From the NCBI RefSeq assembly GCF_023380245.1, contig NZ_CP093365.1, forward strand, positions 620,001-684,000: a DNA stretch of 64,000 nucleotides. The letters run 5' to 3'. Each line of letters starts with the position of its first letter. The first letter of the stretch is position 1. Below are positions 1-8,988 of this stretch, in pieces. The notes beneath the pieces were generated by a model. The model was not told where the DNA came from. It did no database searches and was given only the letters and a program-made list of their open reading frames with translations. The DNA is from Bombilactobacillus thymidiniphilus. GTDB lineage: Bacteria; Bacillota; Bacilli; Lactobacillales; Lactobacillaceae. Position numbers and translations under genes: made by a program.

Positions 1-1
1 C

Positions 2-835
2 AAAGTCTTCATGGACATGTGGAATGTTTGGCAGCTAGATAAGAGTCCGGCAATCGCTAAGCAAAAATTGACCACTTTGACTAAAGTACTGCAAGTTCCG
101 GGCAATTTACCAGAAGATGCCGAATCCACCCGGAAACTGTTGGCGCACTTTGATAAAAAGTTAGCGCCAAATAATAAATTCTGGGATAGTTTGGCTAAAA
201 CCGTCCAAACCGCATTCCCAACGGAAAATGGACTCAACGACGGTTCCAATTTGGGACAAAAAATCCATAATTTGCGCTATATCATTTCTGCTCAGCAGGC
301 GCAGTATATCCGCGATAATTACCCGGGAAAAACAGACGCAGAAAAGCTAGCCAATTACATGAAGGATTGTGGCAAGGGGTCTTATGAGCTGGAAGGTTCC
401 CGATTGCATCAGAAAATGAATCGGTCTACAGGCGAATATCCCCAAGGCTATGGCAAAGGTGATTACAAGGTTACGCAAAATTTTCATACAGAGTTTCTTT
501 TAAACAGCGAAGGGAAGTTCCAAAATGAAATTGATCCCGATGGCATTAATCTCAATGGACAAATCAATGGTGCTAGTTTTAATTATGGTAATAAAAAAGG
601 TAACACGCATAAATATTTAGATATTAATGTGGTTCATGATTTGGATCCGCAATGGCGTCATGATAAATCTAGTGGATATAAATCGCCACTTTTGGAGGAA
701 GAAGCTAAAAAATTAGGTAAACCGCAGAATAGTTATACGGAACCCCATGGAAACTATTCTATAAATGGTCAATCATCCAAAGATAATGCGACACAACTAG
801 GACATGAATTCGATCAAATGGTCAAGGGACAATAA
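2..835 (+). CDS. DUF3114-like protein, C-terminal part (possible T7SS effector end)
   Basis: The reading frame is open to the left edge of the window (in-frame codons precede the first ATG at 11), so this is probably the 3' part of a longer gene. About 275 residues are visible and there is no signal peptide. The C-terminal half carries a block around residues 155-215 with the motifs FHTEFLL, NGASFNYG and HKYLDINVV followed by DPQWRH, which resembles the DUF3114 family of lactic acid bacteria as I remember it. No catalytic function is known to me. The next gene starts 2 bases after the stop and encodes a secreted small protein, an arrangement common for effector and partner pairs. The role as a polymorphic toxin is inference, supported only by the two T7SS cassettes elsewhere in the window. 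Confidence 0.55.
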   Translation, partial: KVFMDMWNVWQLDKSPAIAKQKLTTLTKVLQVPGNLPEDAESTRKLLAHFDKKLAPNNKFWDSLAKTVQTAFPTENGLNDGSNLGQKIHNLRYIISAQQAQYIRDNYPGKTDAEKLANYMKDCGKGSYELEGSRLHQKMNRSTGEYPQGYGKGDYKVTQNFHTEFLLNSEGKFQNEIDPDGINLNGQINGASFNYGNKKGNTHKYLDINVVHDLDPQWRHDKSSGYKSPLLEEEAKKLGKPQNSYTEPHGNYSINGQSSKDNATQLGHEFDQMVKGQ

Positions 836-837
836 AA

Positions 838-1492
838 ATGAAAACGCAAAAATTACGTAATTTCTTAATGATCGTATTTTTATTGCTTCCTGCTTTTACA
901 AGCACAATAACTATTTCAAACAATAATGTAGTTCAAGCTAAATCCAGTAAACATAAAAGCGAGGCGCACAAAGCTAAATCGGTCAAAAAAATAAAAATAG
1001 GGCAAGTTTATTGGAATAAAAGTTCTAGCCAATGTATTAAAGTTAATAGATCAGGAAAATTATGTAGCTGTGGGTATAGATGTTTCTCCTAAAGATACCT
1101 TAGATAATACGGATTATCCCCAGGTAGACCTTCACACAGGCAAATATATCCGCACGGATAATATCTATAAATTGTACGGGAAAACTAATGATTTTTCTGC
1201 TGTTTATTTTATAGGCATGGATCAAATACGTAAAAATCAATATTACTATTCTGAAGGTCCTAAATCTATAAGTATGTATAATGTTAAATTATATTTTAAA
1301 AATGGCAAATATTATGGCACTTATAAGTTTAGAAGAAAATGGTATGATGGCATACCGTTGGTTAAACAGGGAAATTATATCAAAAACGTTAAAGGAAGTA
1401 TTTTCCCCAATAACTCTCAAGAATTTTTACAGCAATTTCATTATCTACCATTAGATGATTGGAAAAATAAAGTAAATCACTTTTCTAAATAA
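838..1492 (+). pseudogene. Frameshifted secreted protein gene, partner of the upstream gene
   Basis: The 5' part (838-1092) encodes a signal peptide (hydrophobic residues about 8-27, likely cleavage after VVQA) and a very basic stretch rich in Lys, Ser and His. Its frame then stops at 1090-1092. A second frame continues without a good start or ribosome site to 1492 and reads YVAVGIDVSP onward. Both parts join if one A is removed from the AAAA run at 1056-1059, giving one secreted protein of about 217 residues. This is either a genuine frameshift, phase variation by slippage, or a sequencing error in a short homopolymer. I do not recognise the family. Position directly behind the upstream gene makes an immunity or accessory role possible but unproven. 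Confidence 0.6.
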
Positions 1493-1538
1493 AAAAATAG
1501 CCAAGATGAAATATCAACCTCATCTTGACTATTTTTTT
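1492..1538. terminator. Bidirectional rho-independent terminator
   Basis: A 16-base inverted repeat (1494-1509 with 1520-1535, one mismatch) is flanked by A and T runs, so it can terminate both the gene ending at 1492 and the convergent lplA gene. Confidence 0.85.
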
Positions 1539-1544
1539 ATCGAA

Positions 1545-2558
1545 TTAATCGCACAATAATTTGGCTAATTCGCCTGCAGTAATTCCTGCGAAAAATTGCC
1601 CAATATCAATATCCGCCAAATATTCTTGTAACGTAGCGAACTCATAATCCAAGCCAATTAATTGTGTTTCTAAATCTGCTACTGGTTGTACACCGAAAAA
1701 GTCGCCGTAAAATTTGATAGCTGCAATTTTACCATTGGTAATTTGAAGCCGTGCATCAATCGTCCCACTAGTAAAATGTTGCCTTTTTTGTACCGTAAAT
1801 TGTGGCGATTTGCCATAAACCCAGTCCCAATTAGCATAAGTTTCTTGCTTAATTTGGTCAATTTGTTCTTGATCTTCATCCGTCAACTGATATTCATGAT
1901 CCTTAATTTGCTCTAAATCATCCGCTTCAAACAAACTCAATAGCAACGTATCCCGAAATTGTTCCGTCGTTAAATTTTGGTATTGCTCGTCCAAATAAGG
2001 TCGGATATTGGTAACCCGACTACGCACGGACTTGATACCCTTAGACTTAATTTTGTCGGCGGGCACATTTAAGGCTTTCGTTAAAACATCTAAATCGACA
2101 TCATATGACAATGTACCGTGACAAAAAGTTTTGCCGTTTTGCGTATACATCGCATTACCTGAGAATTTTTTGCCATCCACCAAAATATCATTACGCCCGG
2201 ACACTTCAACATCCTTAGCACCTAAATGCTTCAAAGCATCCACAATGGGTTGCGTCATCTTCTTAAAATCACCAAACTCTTCATCATCTGCATCTACCAC
2301 AAAACTGAAACAAACATTGTTGGCATCTTGGTAAACTGCTCCACCACCAGACAAGCGTCGCGTGACTGTAATATGATGCTCACGCACATATTCTGCATTG
2401 ATTTCTTCTAATGTATTTTGGTTACGCCCGACAATAATACAAGGATTCTCAATATAAAATAAAACTAACGGTTCATCAAAATCCTTATTATTCATCAAAT
2501 ACTGTTCTGTTGCTAAATTATCTCGAATATCACGCGCTGGCATGACAACATAATACAT
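1545..2558 (-). CDS. lplA: Lipoate-protein ligase A
   Basis: This enzyme activates free lipoate with ATP and attaches it to lysines of E2 and GcvH-type acceptor domains. The N-terminal catalytic domain shows the lipoate-ligase motif RRLSGGGAVYQD near residues 70-80 and the adjacent NVCFSF strand. A C-terminal accessory domain follows, and the length of about 337 residues is usual for the family. The in-frame GTG at 2567 overlaps the ribosome site. The ATG at 2558 lies 8 bases after GGAG and is the better start. It is a monocistronic gene convergent with the left-edge genes. With thiT, bioY and pncB it points to cofactor salvage rather than synthesis. Confidence 0.93.
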   Translation of the reverse strand: MYYVVMPARDIRDNLATEQYLMNNKDFDEPLVLFYIENPCIIVGRNQNTLEEINAEYVREHHITVTRRLSGGGAVYQDANNVCFSFVVDADDEEFGDFKKMTQPIVDALKHLGAKDVEVSGRNDILVDGKKFSGNAMYTQNGKTFCHGTLSYDVDLDVLTKALNVPADKIKSKGIKSVRSRVTNIRPYLDEQYQNLTTEQFRDTLLLSLFEADDLEQIKDHEYQLTDEDQEQIDQIKQETYANWDWVYGKSPQFTVQKRQHFTSGTIDARLQITNGKIAAIKFYGDFFGVQPVADLETQLIGLDYEFATLQEYLADIDIGQFFAGITAGELAKLLCD

Positions 2559-2617
2559 CAGCATCACTCCTTAATTTTAGAAAACGTTTCCACCATTATA
2601 TAACTTTGTACCGCACT

Positions 2618-3184
2618 TTAATACACGTTAATAAATCTCGCAATCGTTTTTTGCAGTAAACCGACAACAATAATCACAAATAACAAAGTAGCTAATGCAC
2701 TACCACCATTGATAATCAAAGAATACACCCATGGATTCATAGATTTTGGTGCAAAAGATCCCCAAACTAAAACGCCAGCAAAAAAATGAATCAAATATTT
2801 AGCCAATAAAGCAGTAATACCACTCACTAATAGTAAGCCATAAATATTTTTATGTTGTTGCACACGTTTTTTGATCGCCGCAGACCAAAGCCCTGCAATT
2901 CCCAGCAATCCAAACGCTACTGGATATTCTAAAATACCCTGCCAAGCATTGAAAACACTGCCACTGCTAAACCCGCGCAAAAATAAGTCCAGCAATCCCC
3001 ACACAATACCTGCCGAAATCGCCGCTTTACCTCCACGTCGCCAAGCATAAATAAAAATAGGCACAGTCCCATATAGTATTTCAATGGAAGAAATACCAAG
3101 ACTGTGCGGAACATAAGATAGCGCCATTGCTAAAGCGGCAATGATTGCTCCTTCAACAATTGTTTGCAACTGTTTACTACGCAT
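2618..3184 (-). CDS. thiT: Thiamine ECF transporter substrate-binding subunit ThiT
   Basis: ThiT is the membrane S-component that binds thiamine with high affinity and works with a shared EcfA-EcfA'-EcfT module, which is not in this window. The 188-residue protein has about six hydrophobic segments. It carries family landmarks: WRRGGK near 48-53, a GIVWGLLD segment, LEYPVAF near 85-91 (the Glu-Tyr pair lines the thiamine site) and a late W...N pair in PWVYSLIINGG. The TPP riboswitch directly upstream confirms the substrate. The start ATG follows AAGGAGTG with a 5-base gap, and this ribosome site is part of the riboswitch switch. Confidence 0.93.
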   Translation of the reverse strand: MRSKQLQTIVEGAIIAALAMALSYVPHSLGISSIEILYGTVPIFIYAWRRGGKAAISAGIVWGLLDLFLRGFSSGSVFNAWQGILEYPVAFGLLGIAGLWSAAIKKRVQQHKNIYGLLLVSGITALLAKYLIHFFAGVLVWGSFAPKSMNPWVYSLIINGGSALATLLFVIIVVGLLQKTIARFINVY

Positions 3185-3188
3185 AAAA

Positions 3189-3312
3189 ACACTCCTTTTG
3201 AATGTCTCGCAATTAGAGTGTTACTACACTCATCACAATTCCTACGCTTGTACTAACAAACAGGTTCAAGGGTCTGACTTTCATCACTCTCAGCATAATA
3301 GCTCCCCTTTGC
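3189..3312 (-). promoter_or_regulatory. TPP riboswitch (THI box) with ribosome-site sequestration
   Basis: On the minus strand the segment reads GGGGAGC, then GCTGAGAGT, then GACCCTTGAACCTGTT, then GCGTAGGAA. These are the conserved elements of the TPP aptamer in the right order. Downstream, GAGTGT (3231-3226) can pair with ACACTC (3221-3216). The same ACACTC can instead pair with GGAGTGT (3195-3189), which contains the thiT ribosome-binding site. The two pairings exclude each other, so translational control is likely. No U-run follows, so a terminator is less likely. Confidence 0.93.
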
Positions 3313-3407
3313 GATGACTATTCGATTTATTTAACTCCAGTCTACTAAACTGCTCGGCAGATAACAAGATAAATTTATCATCAATATTAGTTTTAACCAA
3401 TAGTTCA

Positions 3408-3953
3408 TCAAAAATCACAATGACGCCCCAGTGTTCCAATCTCAAATAAGTTCAGACTTAATTCTGATATCGGTACTGATTGACAATCATCTAGCCAATA
3501 ACGAATGACATCAAACATGCCACCAATAATATAAACTTTTTCATAATAAAGCTTGACATTACTATCTAATTTTTGTGCAGCAACCAATAAATCATGCTTA
3601 AATTTACCAATTGAACTATCACTTAATAAAATACGCATTACCGACTCATATTTTTGAACAATGAGCAAAAATTCAGTATAAAAATCCAAAATTTGTTGTT
3701 TATTACTTAGCTGCAATAATTTATGGCGACGCACAATAAATTTTTCACACTGAATGATGACTTTTGTTTTGATATCTGCAAATACATCAGAAATATTTTC
3801 GTAGTGATTATAAAACGTTGTACGATGAATTTGCGCCTCATCACACAAGCGTTTAACTGTAATATTGGTTAATTCCTTGGTTTGCAACAACCGAATTAAC
3901 GCACCTTGTAATCGCAATTTCATTTTACTTTCTAATAAGTTCCCGGACGGCAC
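3408..3953 (-). CDS. TetR/AcrR family transcriptional regulator (paralogue 1 of 4)
   Basis: The N-terminal helix-turn-helix is clear: ITVKRLCDEAQIHRTTFYNHY at about residues 35-55, followed by a ligand-binding helical domain. The tail contains GGMFDVIRYWL. That architecture recurs in three other regulators in this window. The GTG start at 3953 lies 7 bases after AGAAGG. It is divergent from the TerC-family gene at 4117, which may be its target. Two copies of AATGATCA lie in the shared intergenic region and could be an operator, but this is inference. The ligand is unknown. Confidence 0.85.
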   Translation of the reverse strand: MPSGNLLESKMKLRLQGALIRLLQTKELTNITVKRLCDEAQIHRTTFYNHYENISDVFADIKTKVIIQCEKFIVRRHKLLQLSNKQQILDFYTEFLLIVQKYESVMRILLSDSSIGKFKHDLLVAAQKLDSNVKLYYEKVYIIGGMFDVIRYWLDDCQSVPISELSLNLFEIGTLGRHCDF

Positions 3954-4085
3954 TTGATCACCTTCTCACAAAAACAACCGAACAGTTATCATTGTAGCAA
4001 ACTAATCTAAATAATGATCAATTTATGCTAAAAATATTATAATAATAAGCAGAAAAAATGATCACTTTTATTTTTCACAAAATGT

Positions 4086-4110
4086 TATAATAATAAACAA
4101 AATCAAGGAG
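4086..4110 (+). promoter_or_regulatory. -10 element and ribosome site deciding a TTG start
   Basis: TATAAT at 4086-4091 is a good -10 element, though the matching -35 is weak. AAGGAG at 4105-4110 lies 6 bases before TTG at 4117, which fixes that codon as the start of the TerC-family gene. Confidence 0.5.
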
Positions 4111-4116
4111 TAAAGT

Positions 4117-4854
4117 TTGAATTTTATTATCAATTTATATAAACCTTTTTTTGATCTACACAATTGGCAGCAAGTGATTACTTCACCCAGCGACTGGGTG
4201 TTAATTCTTTCCCTAATTGTCATGGAATGTCTTTTATCAGTTGACAATTCAATTGTACTGGCAGCGCAAGCGCACACTCTAGAAACCAAAAAAGAACAAG
4301 AAGAAGCTTTATTTTACGGTATTTGGGGTGCTTTTATTTTTCGCTTTTTGATTATTGGTGTAGCAACTTTTCTAATCAAATTATGGTGGATCAAAGTTCT
4401 AGGAGCGATTTACTTAGTTTACATGGCGGTTAGCTTTTTTTACAAAAAATCCCATAGTAGCAAAAAGAAAAACAAAATGTTCAAAATTAAAGGTCTCAAA
4501 CCTTTATTGCAAGTAATTATTTCTGTTGAATTCACTGATATCATGTTTTCTTTGGATTCAGTATTGACGCTGGTCGCAATTTCCAATAATCCGGTTATTA
4601 TTTTAATCGGTAGTATCGTTGGGATCATTGCCATGCGTGGAGTTGCTGAAGTCATTATCAAATTGATGAACAAAATTCCAGAATTAGAACCTATGGCTTA
4701 CATTTTGATTTTAGTCATTGCTGTGAAACTCTTCTTATCCATTCCCGCAATTGATATTGAGATAAATAATTCTATTTTTGTAATCATTTTGGTGATTGCC
4801 TTTGCAACAACCTTTATAGTCCATTTTCTTCGTAAAAAGCAGACTCGCAAATAG
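4117..4854 (+). CDS. TerC family integral membrane protein (probable metal exporter)
   Basis: This 245-residue protein has about seven membrane segments. It contains the two TerC signature stretches: VMECLLSVDNSIVLA near residue 35-50 and the related VEFTDIMFSLDSVL near 138-152, each with acidic residues inside the membrane. Family members such as B. subtilis YkoY/MeeF-type proteins export manganese or help metallate secreted proteins. The specific metal cannot be read here and no yybP-ykoY riboswitch is visible upstream. The start is TTG, supported by an AAGGAG 6 bases before. The gene stands alone, divergent from a TetR regulator and closed by a terminator overlapping its stop. Confidence 0.85.
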   Translation: MNFIINLYKPFFDLHNWQQVITSPSDWVLILSLIVMECLLSVDNSIVLAAQAHTLETKKEQEEALFYGIWGAFIFRFLIIGVATFLIKLWWIKVLGAIYLVYMAVSFFYKKSHSSKKKNKMFKIKGLKPLLQVIISVEFTDIMFSLDSVLTLVAISNNPVIILIGSIVGIIAMRGVAEVIIKLMNKIPELEPMAYILILVIAVKLFLSIPAIDIEINNSIFVIILVIAFATTFIVHFLRKKQTRK

Positions 4855-4864
4855 TCTGTTTTTT
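4840..4864 (+). terminator. Rho-independent terminator overlapping the gene end
   Basis: CAGACT pairs with AGTCTG around a 7-base loop containing the stop codon, followed by six T residues. Confidence 0.7.
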
Positions 4865-4953
4865 GCTTTCAAGTGACAGCTTCGTTATTATGTAGTTAAT
4901 TGGATAGGTTTAATTATCTTCAAACTGACCAAAGTGAAAGGAGTATCATCTGA

Positions 4954-6168
4954 ATGTCAGAACAAACACCGATGGTGCAATTTAAAGATGTAACTAAAAT
5001 TTATAAAGGCAAAACTCCTGCCGTTAGTCACGCTAATATTACAATTAAAAAGGGTGAATTTTGTTGTTTTATCGGAACTTCCGGCTCTGGTAAAACTACT
5101 TTGATGCGTATGATCAACCGCATGAACAGCATCACTTCTGGGGAAGTCTTCATCAATGGCAAAAATGTCAATAACTTAAATCCCGTTGATTTAAGACGCA
5201 AAGTGGGTTATGTAATCCAAAACAACGGTTTAATGCCACACATGACCATCAAAGAAAACATAGTTTTAGTACCAAAGCTACTTAAATGGTCGCAAGAAAA
5301 ACTTGATCAAAAAGCTAAAGAACTCATCAAATTAGCTGAGTTACCAGAGTCCTATTTAGATCGTTATCCTGCCGAGTTATCTGGTGGTCAGCAACAAAGA
5401 ATTGGTGTCGTGCGTGCTTTGGCCGCTGATCAAGATTTGATTTTAATGGATGAACCTTTTGGCGCATTAGATCCAATCACTCGGGAAAACTTGCAAGATT
5501 TGGTTCAAAGACTGCAACAGAAGATGGGCAAGACGATTGTTTTTGTTACACATGATATGGATGAAGCCTTAAAATTAGCTACCCACATCGTTATTATGAA
5601 TGACGGTGAGGTTGTTCAAGACGATATCCCTGAAAACATTTTGCAAAATCCAGCTAATGAATTTGTGGAGAATTTAATTGGTGAAGATCGCTTAGCTGAA
5701 GCTAAACACGATACTGTGCAAGTAAAAGAAATCATGTTGACCACACCTGTTAAAATTAATTTAGGTGCTTCCTTGAAAGAAGCTTTATCTTTAATGAAAC
5801 AAAGAAATGTTGATACTTTATTAGTCACTGATGACGACGACCACATGAAAGGTTATATCCGCATTAATCGTCTGGAGCACCGTTATCACCGCGCTTCTAG
5901 TGTTAGCGATATTTTGGAAAGTGATATTTATACGGTTAAACCGACCGCTTATTTACGTGATACTGTTGATCGTATTTTGAAACGTGGTTCCAGTTACGTA
6001 CCAGTAGTTGATGACAACAATAAATTAGTTGGTATTGTAACTCGTTCAGCATTAGTAACATTAGTTTATAACACTATTTGGGGTGATACTGATCCCATGT
6101 CGAGTGCAGAATTAAGTAAGCATCAAAAAGATCAAGTTACAAAAGGAGCTGATGACGATCATGACTAG
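4954..6168 (+). CDS. opuCA: Osmoprotectant ABC transporter ATP-binding protein OpuCA
   Basis: This is the ATPase of a glycine betaine/carnitine/choline-type importer. The N-terminal ABC domain has Walker [10 protein letters not shown] (about 42-50), signature LSGGQQQR (about 143-150), Walker B LILMDEP and the switch His in VTHDMDEA. Two CBS domains occupy about residues 255-375 and in related proteins sense ionic strength or c-di-AMP. It is the first gene of a four-gene operon and overlaps the permease start. A good AAAGGAG lies 9 bases before the ATG. The exact substrate is not readable, but the gene order ATPase-permease-binding protein-permease matches opuC. Confidence 0.92.
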   Translation: MSEQTPMVQFKDVTKIYKGKTPAVSHANITIKKGEFCCFIGTSGSGKTTLMRMINRMNSITSGEVFINGKNVNNLNPVDLRRKVGYVIQNNGLMPHMTIKENIVLVPKLLKWSQEKLDQKAKELIKLAELPESYLDRYPAELSGGQQQRIGVVRALAADQDLILMDEPFGALDPITRENLQDLVQRLQQKMGKTIVFVTHDMDEALKLATHIVIMNDGEVVQDDIPENILQNPANEFVENLIGEDRLAEAKHDTVQVKEIMLTTPVKINLGASLKEALSLMKQRNVDTLLVTDDDDHMKGYIRINRLEHRYHRASSVSDILESDIYTVKPTAYLRDTVDRILKRGSSYVPVVDDNNKLVGIVTRSALVTLVYNTIWGDTDPMSSAELSKHQKDQVTKGADDDHD

Positions 6169-6793
6169 CTTTTTAGCACAACACGGCTCTGAATTAATTG
6201 AGAAAACTTGGGAGCAAATCTACATTTCCGCAATTTCTTTAGGTTTAGGCATCTTATTTGCCGTTCCTTTAGGAATCATTTTATCGCGCTTTCCTAAGAC
6301 TGCTAATGTCGTCATGAATATTGCCAGCATGCTTCAAACTATTCCCGCTTTAGCTTTACTTGCATTGATGATACCGTTGTTTGGTATTGGACAAATTCCT
6401 GCTATCGTAGCCTTATTCATTTACAGTTTAATGCCAATTTTACGTAATACCTACTTGGGTATGAAAGGCGTTGATCCTAATATAATTGATTCTGCTAAAG
6501 GAATTGGTATGACTAACTGGCAATCCATCATTAAAGTAGAAGTGCCGTTAGCCATGCCTGTTATTATGGCTGGTATTCGTTTATCAGCTATTTACGTCAT
6601 TGCTTGGTCAACTTTAGCATCTTATATTGGCGCCGGTGGTTTAGGCGACTTTATCTTTAATGGTTTAAACCTCTTCCAGCCTGATTTAATTTTTGGTGGT
6701 ACGATTCCTGTTATTATTTTGGCAATTGTAACTGACTACTTGTTAGGCAAAGTCGAACAAAAATTAACACCAGCATCTCAAAAACTGAATTAA
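6152..6793 (+). CDS. opuCB: Osmoprotectant ABC transporter permease OpuCB
   Basis: A 213-residue membrane permease of the BPD_transp_1 fold with about five or six membrane helices. The EAA-type coupling loop reads [22 protein letters not shown] near 125-145, and [12 protein letters not shown] follows. The start is ambiguous: ATG at 6152 is only 3 bases after GGAG, while ATG at 6161 is 12 bases after it. Either way it overlaps opuCA, implying coupled translation. It pairs with OpuCD to form the channel. Confidence 0.9.
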   Translation: MTIMTSFLAQHGSELIEKTWEQIYISAISLGLGILFAVPLGIILSRFPKTANVVMNIASMLQTIPALALLALMIPLFGIGQIPAIVALFIYSLMPILRNTYLGMKGVDPNIIDSAKGIGMTNWQSIIKVEVPLAMPVIMAGIRLSAIYVIAWSTLASYIGAGGLGDFIFNGLNLFQPDLIFGGTIPVIILAIVTDYLLGKVEQKLTPASQKLN

Positions 6794-6809
6794 GGAGGAG
6801 GGCAACTAA

Positions 6810-7745
6810 ATGAAAAAAAATTTAAGACGTTGGTTGGTCGCTTTTGCTATTTTAATGATGGCTATCGTGACTAGTAGTTGTAGCTTGCCAGGGTTAGGAT
6901 CAGCTCAAGGTAGTAACGGTTCAATTCGTATTGCTTCATTAAATACGACAGAATCCCAGGTTTTATCTAACATTGTTTCAGAGTTAATTAGTCATGAAAC
7001 TAATTATAATACGGCAATCGTAAATAACTTGGGGTCAGCGCCTTTGATGCACCAAGCTTTAATACGAGGTGATGCGGATATTCAAGCTGCTTCTTATAGT
7101 GGAACCGAATTAACGACTACTTTAGATTTACCACCTACCAAAAATGCACAAAAAGCAACTGATATTGTACGTAAAGCGGTTCGTGACCGTTATGATCAAA
7201 CTGATTTTCCCAGCTATGGCTTTACTAATACGTTTGCCTTCATGGTGACACAAAAAACAGCTAAAAAATATGATTTGAATGATGTTTCTGATTTACGTAA
7301 AGTTGCTAATAAATTTACGATTGGTGTGGATTCTAATTGGATGAATCGTAAAGGTGATGGTTATAAAGATTTCACTCGCTATTACAATATGGATTTTGCT
7401 AAAGCTTATCCAATGCAGATCGGTCTAGTTTATTCTGCACTTGCTTCCGACAAGATGGATGTAGTTCTTGGTTATTCGACAGATGGTCGTGTGGATAGTT
7501 ACCATTTGAAGCAACTAAAGGATAACAAACATTTCTTCCCACCTTATCAAGCTTCGATGATTGTTAACAATTCTTTGTTACGAGAACATCCAGATTTAAA
7601 ACCTCTGCTACATCGTCTTGATGGCAAAATCAACGTTCATACGATGCGTAAACTGAATTATCAGGTTGATGATCAACTATTAGAACCACAAGTTGTCGCT
7701 AAAAAGTTTTTAGAAGAAAATAATTATTTCCGAGGTGATAAATAA
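6810..7745 (+). CDS. opuCC: Osmoprotectant-binding lipoprotein OpuCC
   Basis: The substrate-binding subunit, anchored outside the membrane. An N-terminal signal with a lipobox-like VTSSC gives lipidation at Cys24. The mature part is an OpuAC/ProX-type periplasmic-binding fold of about 285 residues with typical features GSAPLMHQAL and ADIQAASYSGTEL. Betaine-binding relatives use an aromatic cage. Several Tyr and Phe lie in the ligand cleft region (SYGFTNTFAF) but I cannot assign the cage with certainty. The ribosome site AAGGAGG is strong. The stop overlaps the opuCD start by one base. Confidence 0.9.
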   Translation: MKKNLRRWLVAFAILMMAIVTSSCSLPGLGSAQGSNGSIRIASLNTTESQVLSNIVSELISHETNYNTAIVNNLGSAPLMHQALIRGDADIQAASYSGTELTTTLDLPPTKNAQKATDIVRKAVRDRYDQTDFPSYGFTNTFAFMVTQKTAKKYDLNDVSDLRKVANKFTIGVDSNWMNRKGDGYKDFTRYYNMDFAKAYPMQIGLVYSALASDKMDVVLGYSTDGRVDSYHLKQLKDNKHFFPPYQASMIVNNSLLREHPDLKPLLHRLDGKINVHTMRKLNYQVDDQLLEPQVVAKKFLEENNYFRGDK

Positions 7746-8410
7746 TGTCACATTTAAACACTTTTCAGCAATTATTGTATTATTACGACCATAATGGCAT
7801 GTACGTTTTGCAACAATTTTTGCGCCACTTTTTAATTTCTATTTACGGTGTCTTATTCGCTGCCATTATTGGTATCCCTATTGGTATATTCATTGCTCGT
7901 AATCATAAGTTAGGTAATTTCGTTATTAGCATCGCTAATGTTATTCAGACAATTCCTTCTTTAGCTCTGTTGTCAATCATCATGATTGTCATGGGACTAG
8001 GCGTGAATACTGTTATCATGACTGTTTTCTTGTATTCATTGCTACCGATCATCAAAAACACTTATACCGGGATGCGCAATGTTAACGCTAATATTATTGA
8101 TTCCGGTCGTGGCATGGGCATGACTAATTGGCAAATTTTATACATGGTACGTTTGCCCTTATCGTTGTCAATTATCATGGCTGGGATTCGCAATGCGTTA
8201 GTTTTGGCAATCGGAATTACTGCGATTGGAGCCTTTGTGGGCGCTGGTGGCTTAGGTGATATCATTATTCGTGGTACCAATGCAACTAATGGTGGTGCTT
8301 TGATTTTAGCTGGTGCTTTGCCCACTGCTCTAATGTCAATTATTACTGATCTTTTATTGAATTTAATTGAAAAATGGTTACAGCCGACTGGCATGAAAAA
8401 AGAAGCATAA
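7745..8410 (+). CDS. opuCD: Osmoprotectant ABC transporter permease OpuCD
   Basis: The second permease of the importer, 221 residues, paralogous to OpuCB. The coupling loop reads DSGRGMGMTNWQILYMVRLPLS and is followed by GAGGLGDIIIRG. It starts directly at the end of opuCC, so the four genes are one translationally coupled unit. I see no clear terminator behind it; hsp20 begins 63 bases later, with its own possible promoter. Confidence 0.9.
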   Translation: MSHLNTFQQLLYYYDHNGMYVLQQFLRHFLISIYGVLFAAIIGIPIGIFIARNHKLGNFVISIANVIQTIPSLALLSIIMIVMGLGVNTVIMTVFLYSLLPIIKNTYTGMRNVNANIIDSGRGMGMTNWQILYMVRLPLSLSIIMAGIRNALVLAIGITAIGAFVGAGGLGDIIIRGTNATNGGALILAGALPTALMSIITDLLLNLIEKWLQPTGMKKEA

Positions 8411-8473
8411 TTTGCAATTTTAATTTTGAGTAGTTACTATGTATTGTAATAATTTTGTGGGGGGACTTTTCAG

Positions 8474-8890
8474 ATGCATAATAATTTAGCTAACCGGCGT
8501 GATGATTTGTTTGATGTCTTAAATAATTGGTTTAGCAATTGGAACGAGCAAATGCCTAATGAATCTATGAAAACTGATGTTTCTGAATCTAATAAAGCCT
8601 ATACTGTGGCAATTGATTTACCTGACTTAAACAAAAAAGATATTTCACTATCATATGATCATGATATTCTAACGGTATCTGCCACACGTGAATATCTCAG
8701 CGAAGCTAGTGATAATGATGATAATTTAATTATGAATGAGCGTTCCTATGGACGCCTTAATCGCCAATATAGTTTGCCCGGTGTTGATCAAAAAGCGATC
8801 ACCGCTCGCTATCAAAATGGTGTTTTAAAAGTGATTTTGCCTAAATCACACGAATTACCCGATAAAGAAACAAAGATTGATATTCAATAG
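8474..8890 (+). CDS. Small heat shock protein, Hsp20/alpha-crystallin family
   Basis: This ATP-independent holdase chaperone has 138 residues with an alpha-crystallin domain at about 35-125. Visible features are the N-terminal DLFDVLNNWF amphipathic segment, VAIDLPDLNKKDISL, and the conserved GVLKVILPK near the end. No CIRCE or CtsR operator is visible in the 60 bases upstream. The ribosome site GGGGGGA is unusually G-rich and lies 11 bases before the ATG. A strong terminator follows. Confidence 0.92.
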   Translation: MHNNLANRRDDLFDVLNNWFSNWNEQMPNESMKTDVSESNKAYTVAIDLPDLNKKDISLSYDHDILTVSATREYLSEASDNDDNLIMNERSYGRLNRQYSLPGVDQKAITARYQNGVLKVILPKSHELPDKETKIDIQ

Positions 8891-8892
8891 AC

Positions 8893-8933
8893 AAAAAGAT
8901 CGACTCACAAATTTGGTGAGTCGATCTTTTTAT
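8893..8933. terminator. Strong rho-independent terminator
   Basis: A 16-base perfect inverted repeat (8893-8908 with 8916-8931) flanked by A and T runs sits between the convergent hsp20 and guaA genes and can act in both directions. Confidence 0.92.
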
Positions 8934-8988
8934 ATACCGTTATTAGCAGTACTTTGCACAATTATATTTCAAATAATTTTTATCTATT

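Noticed and set aside
3960-4110. yybP-ykoY manganese riboswitch before the TerC-family gene
   Set aside because: None of the conserved aptamer segments is present in the 150-base region.
8411-8473. CIRCE or CtsR heat-shock operator before hsp20
   Set aside because: No TTAGCACTC/GAGTGCTAA repeat or GGTCAAA pattern is present.
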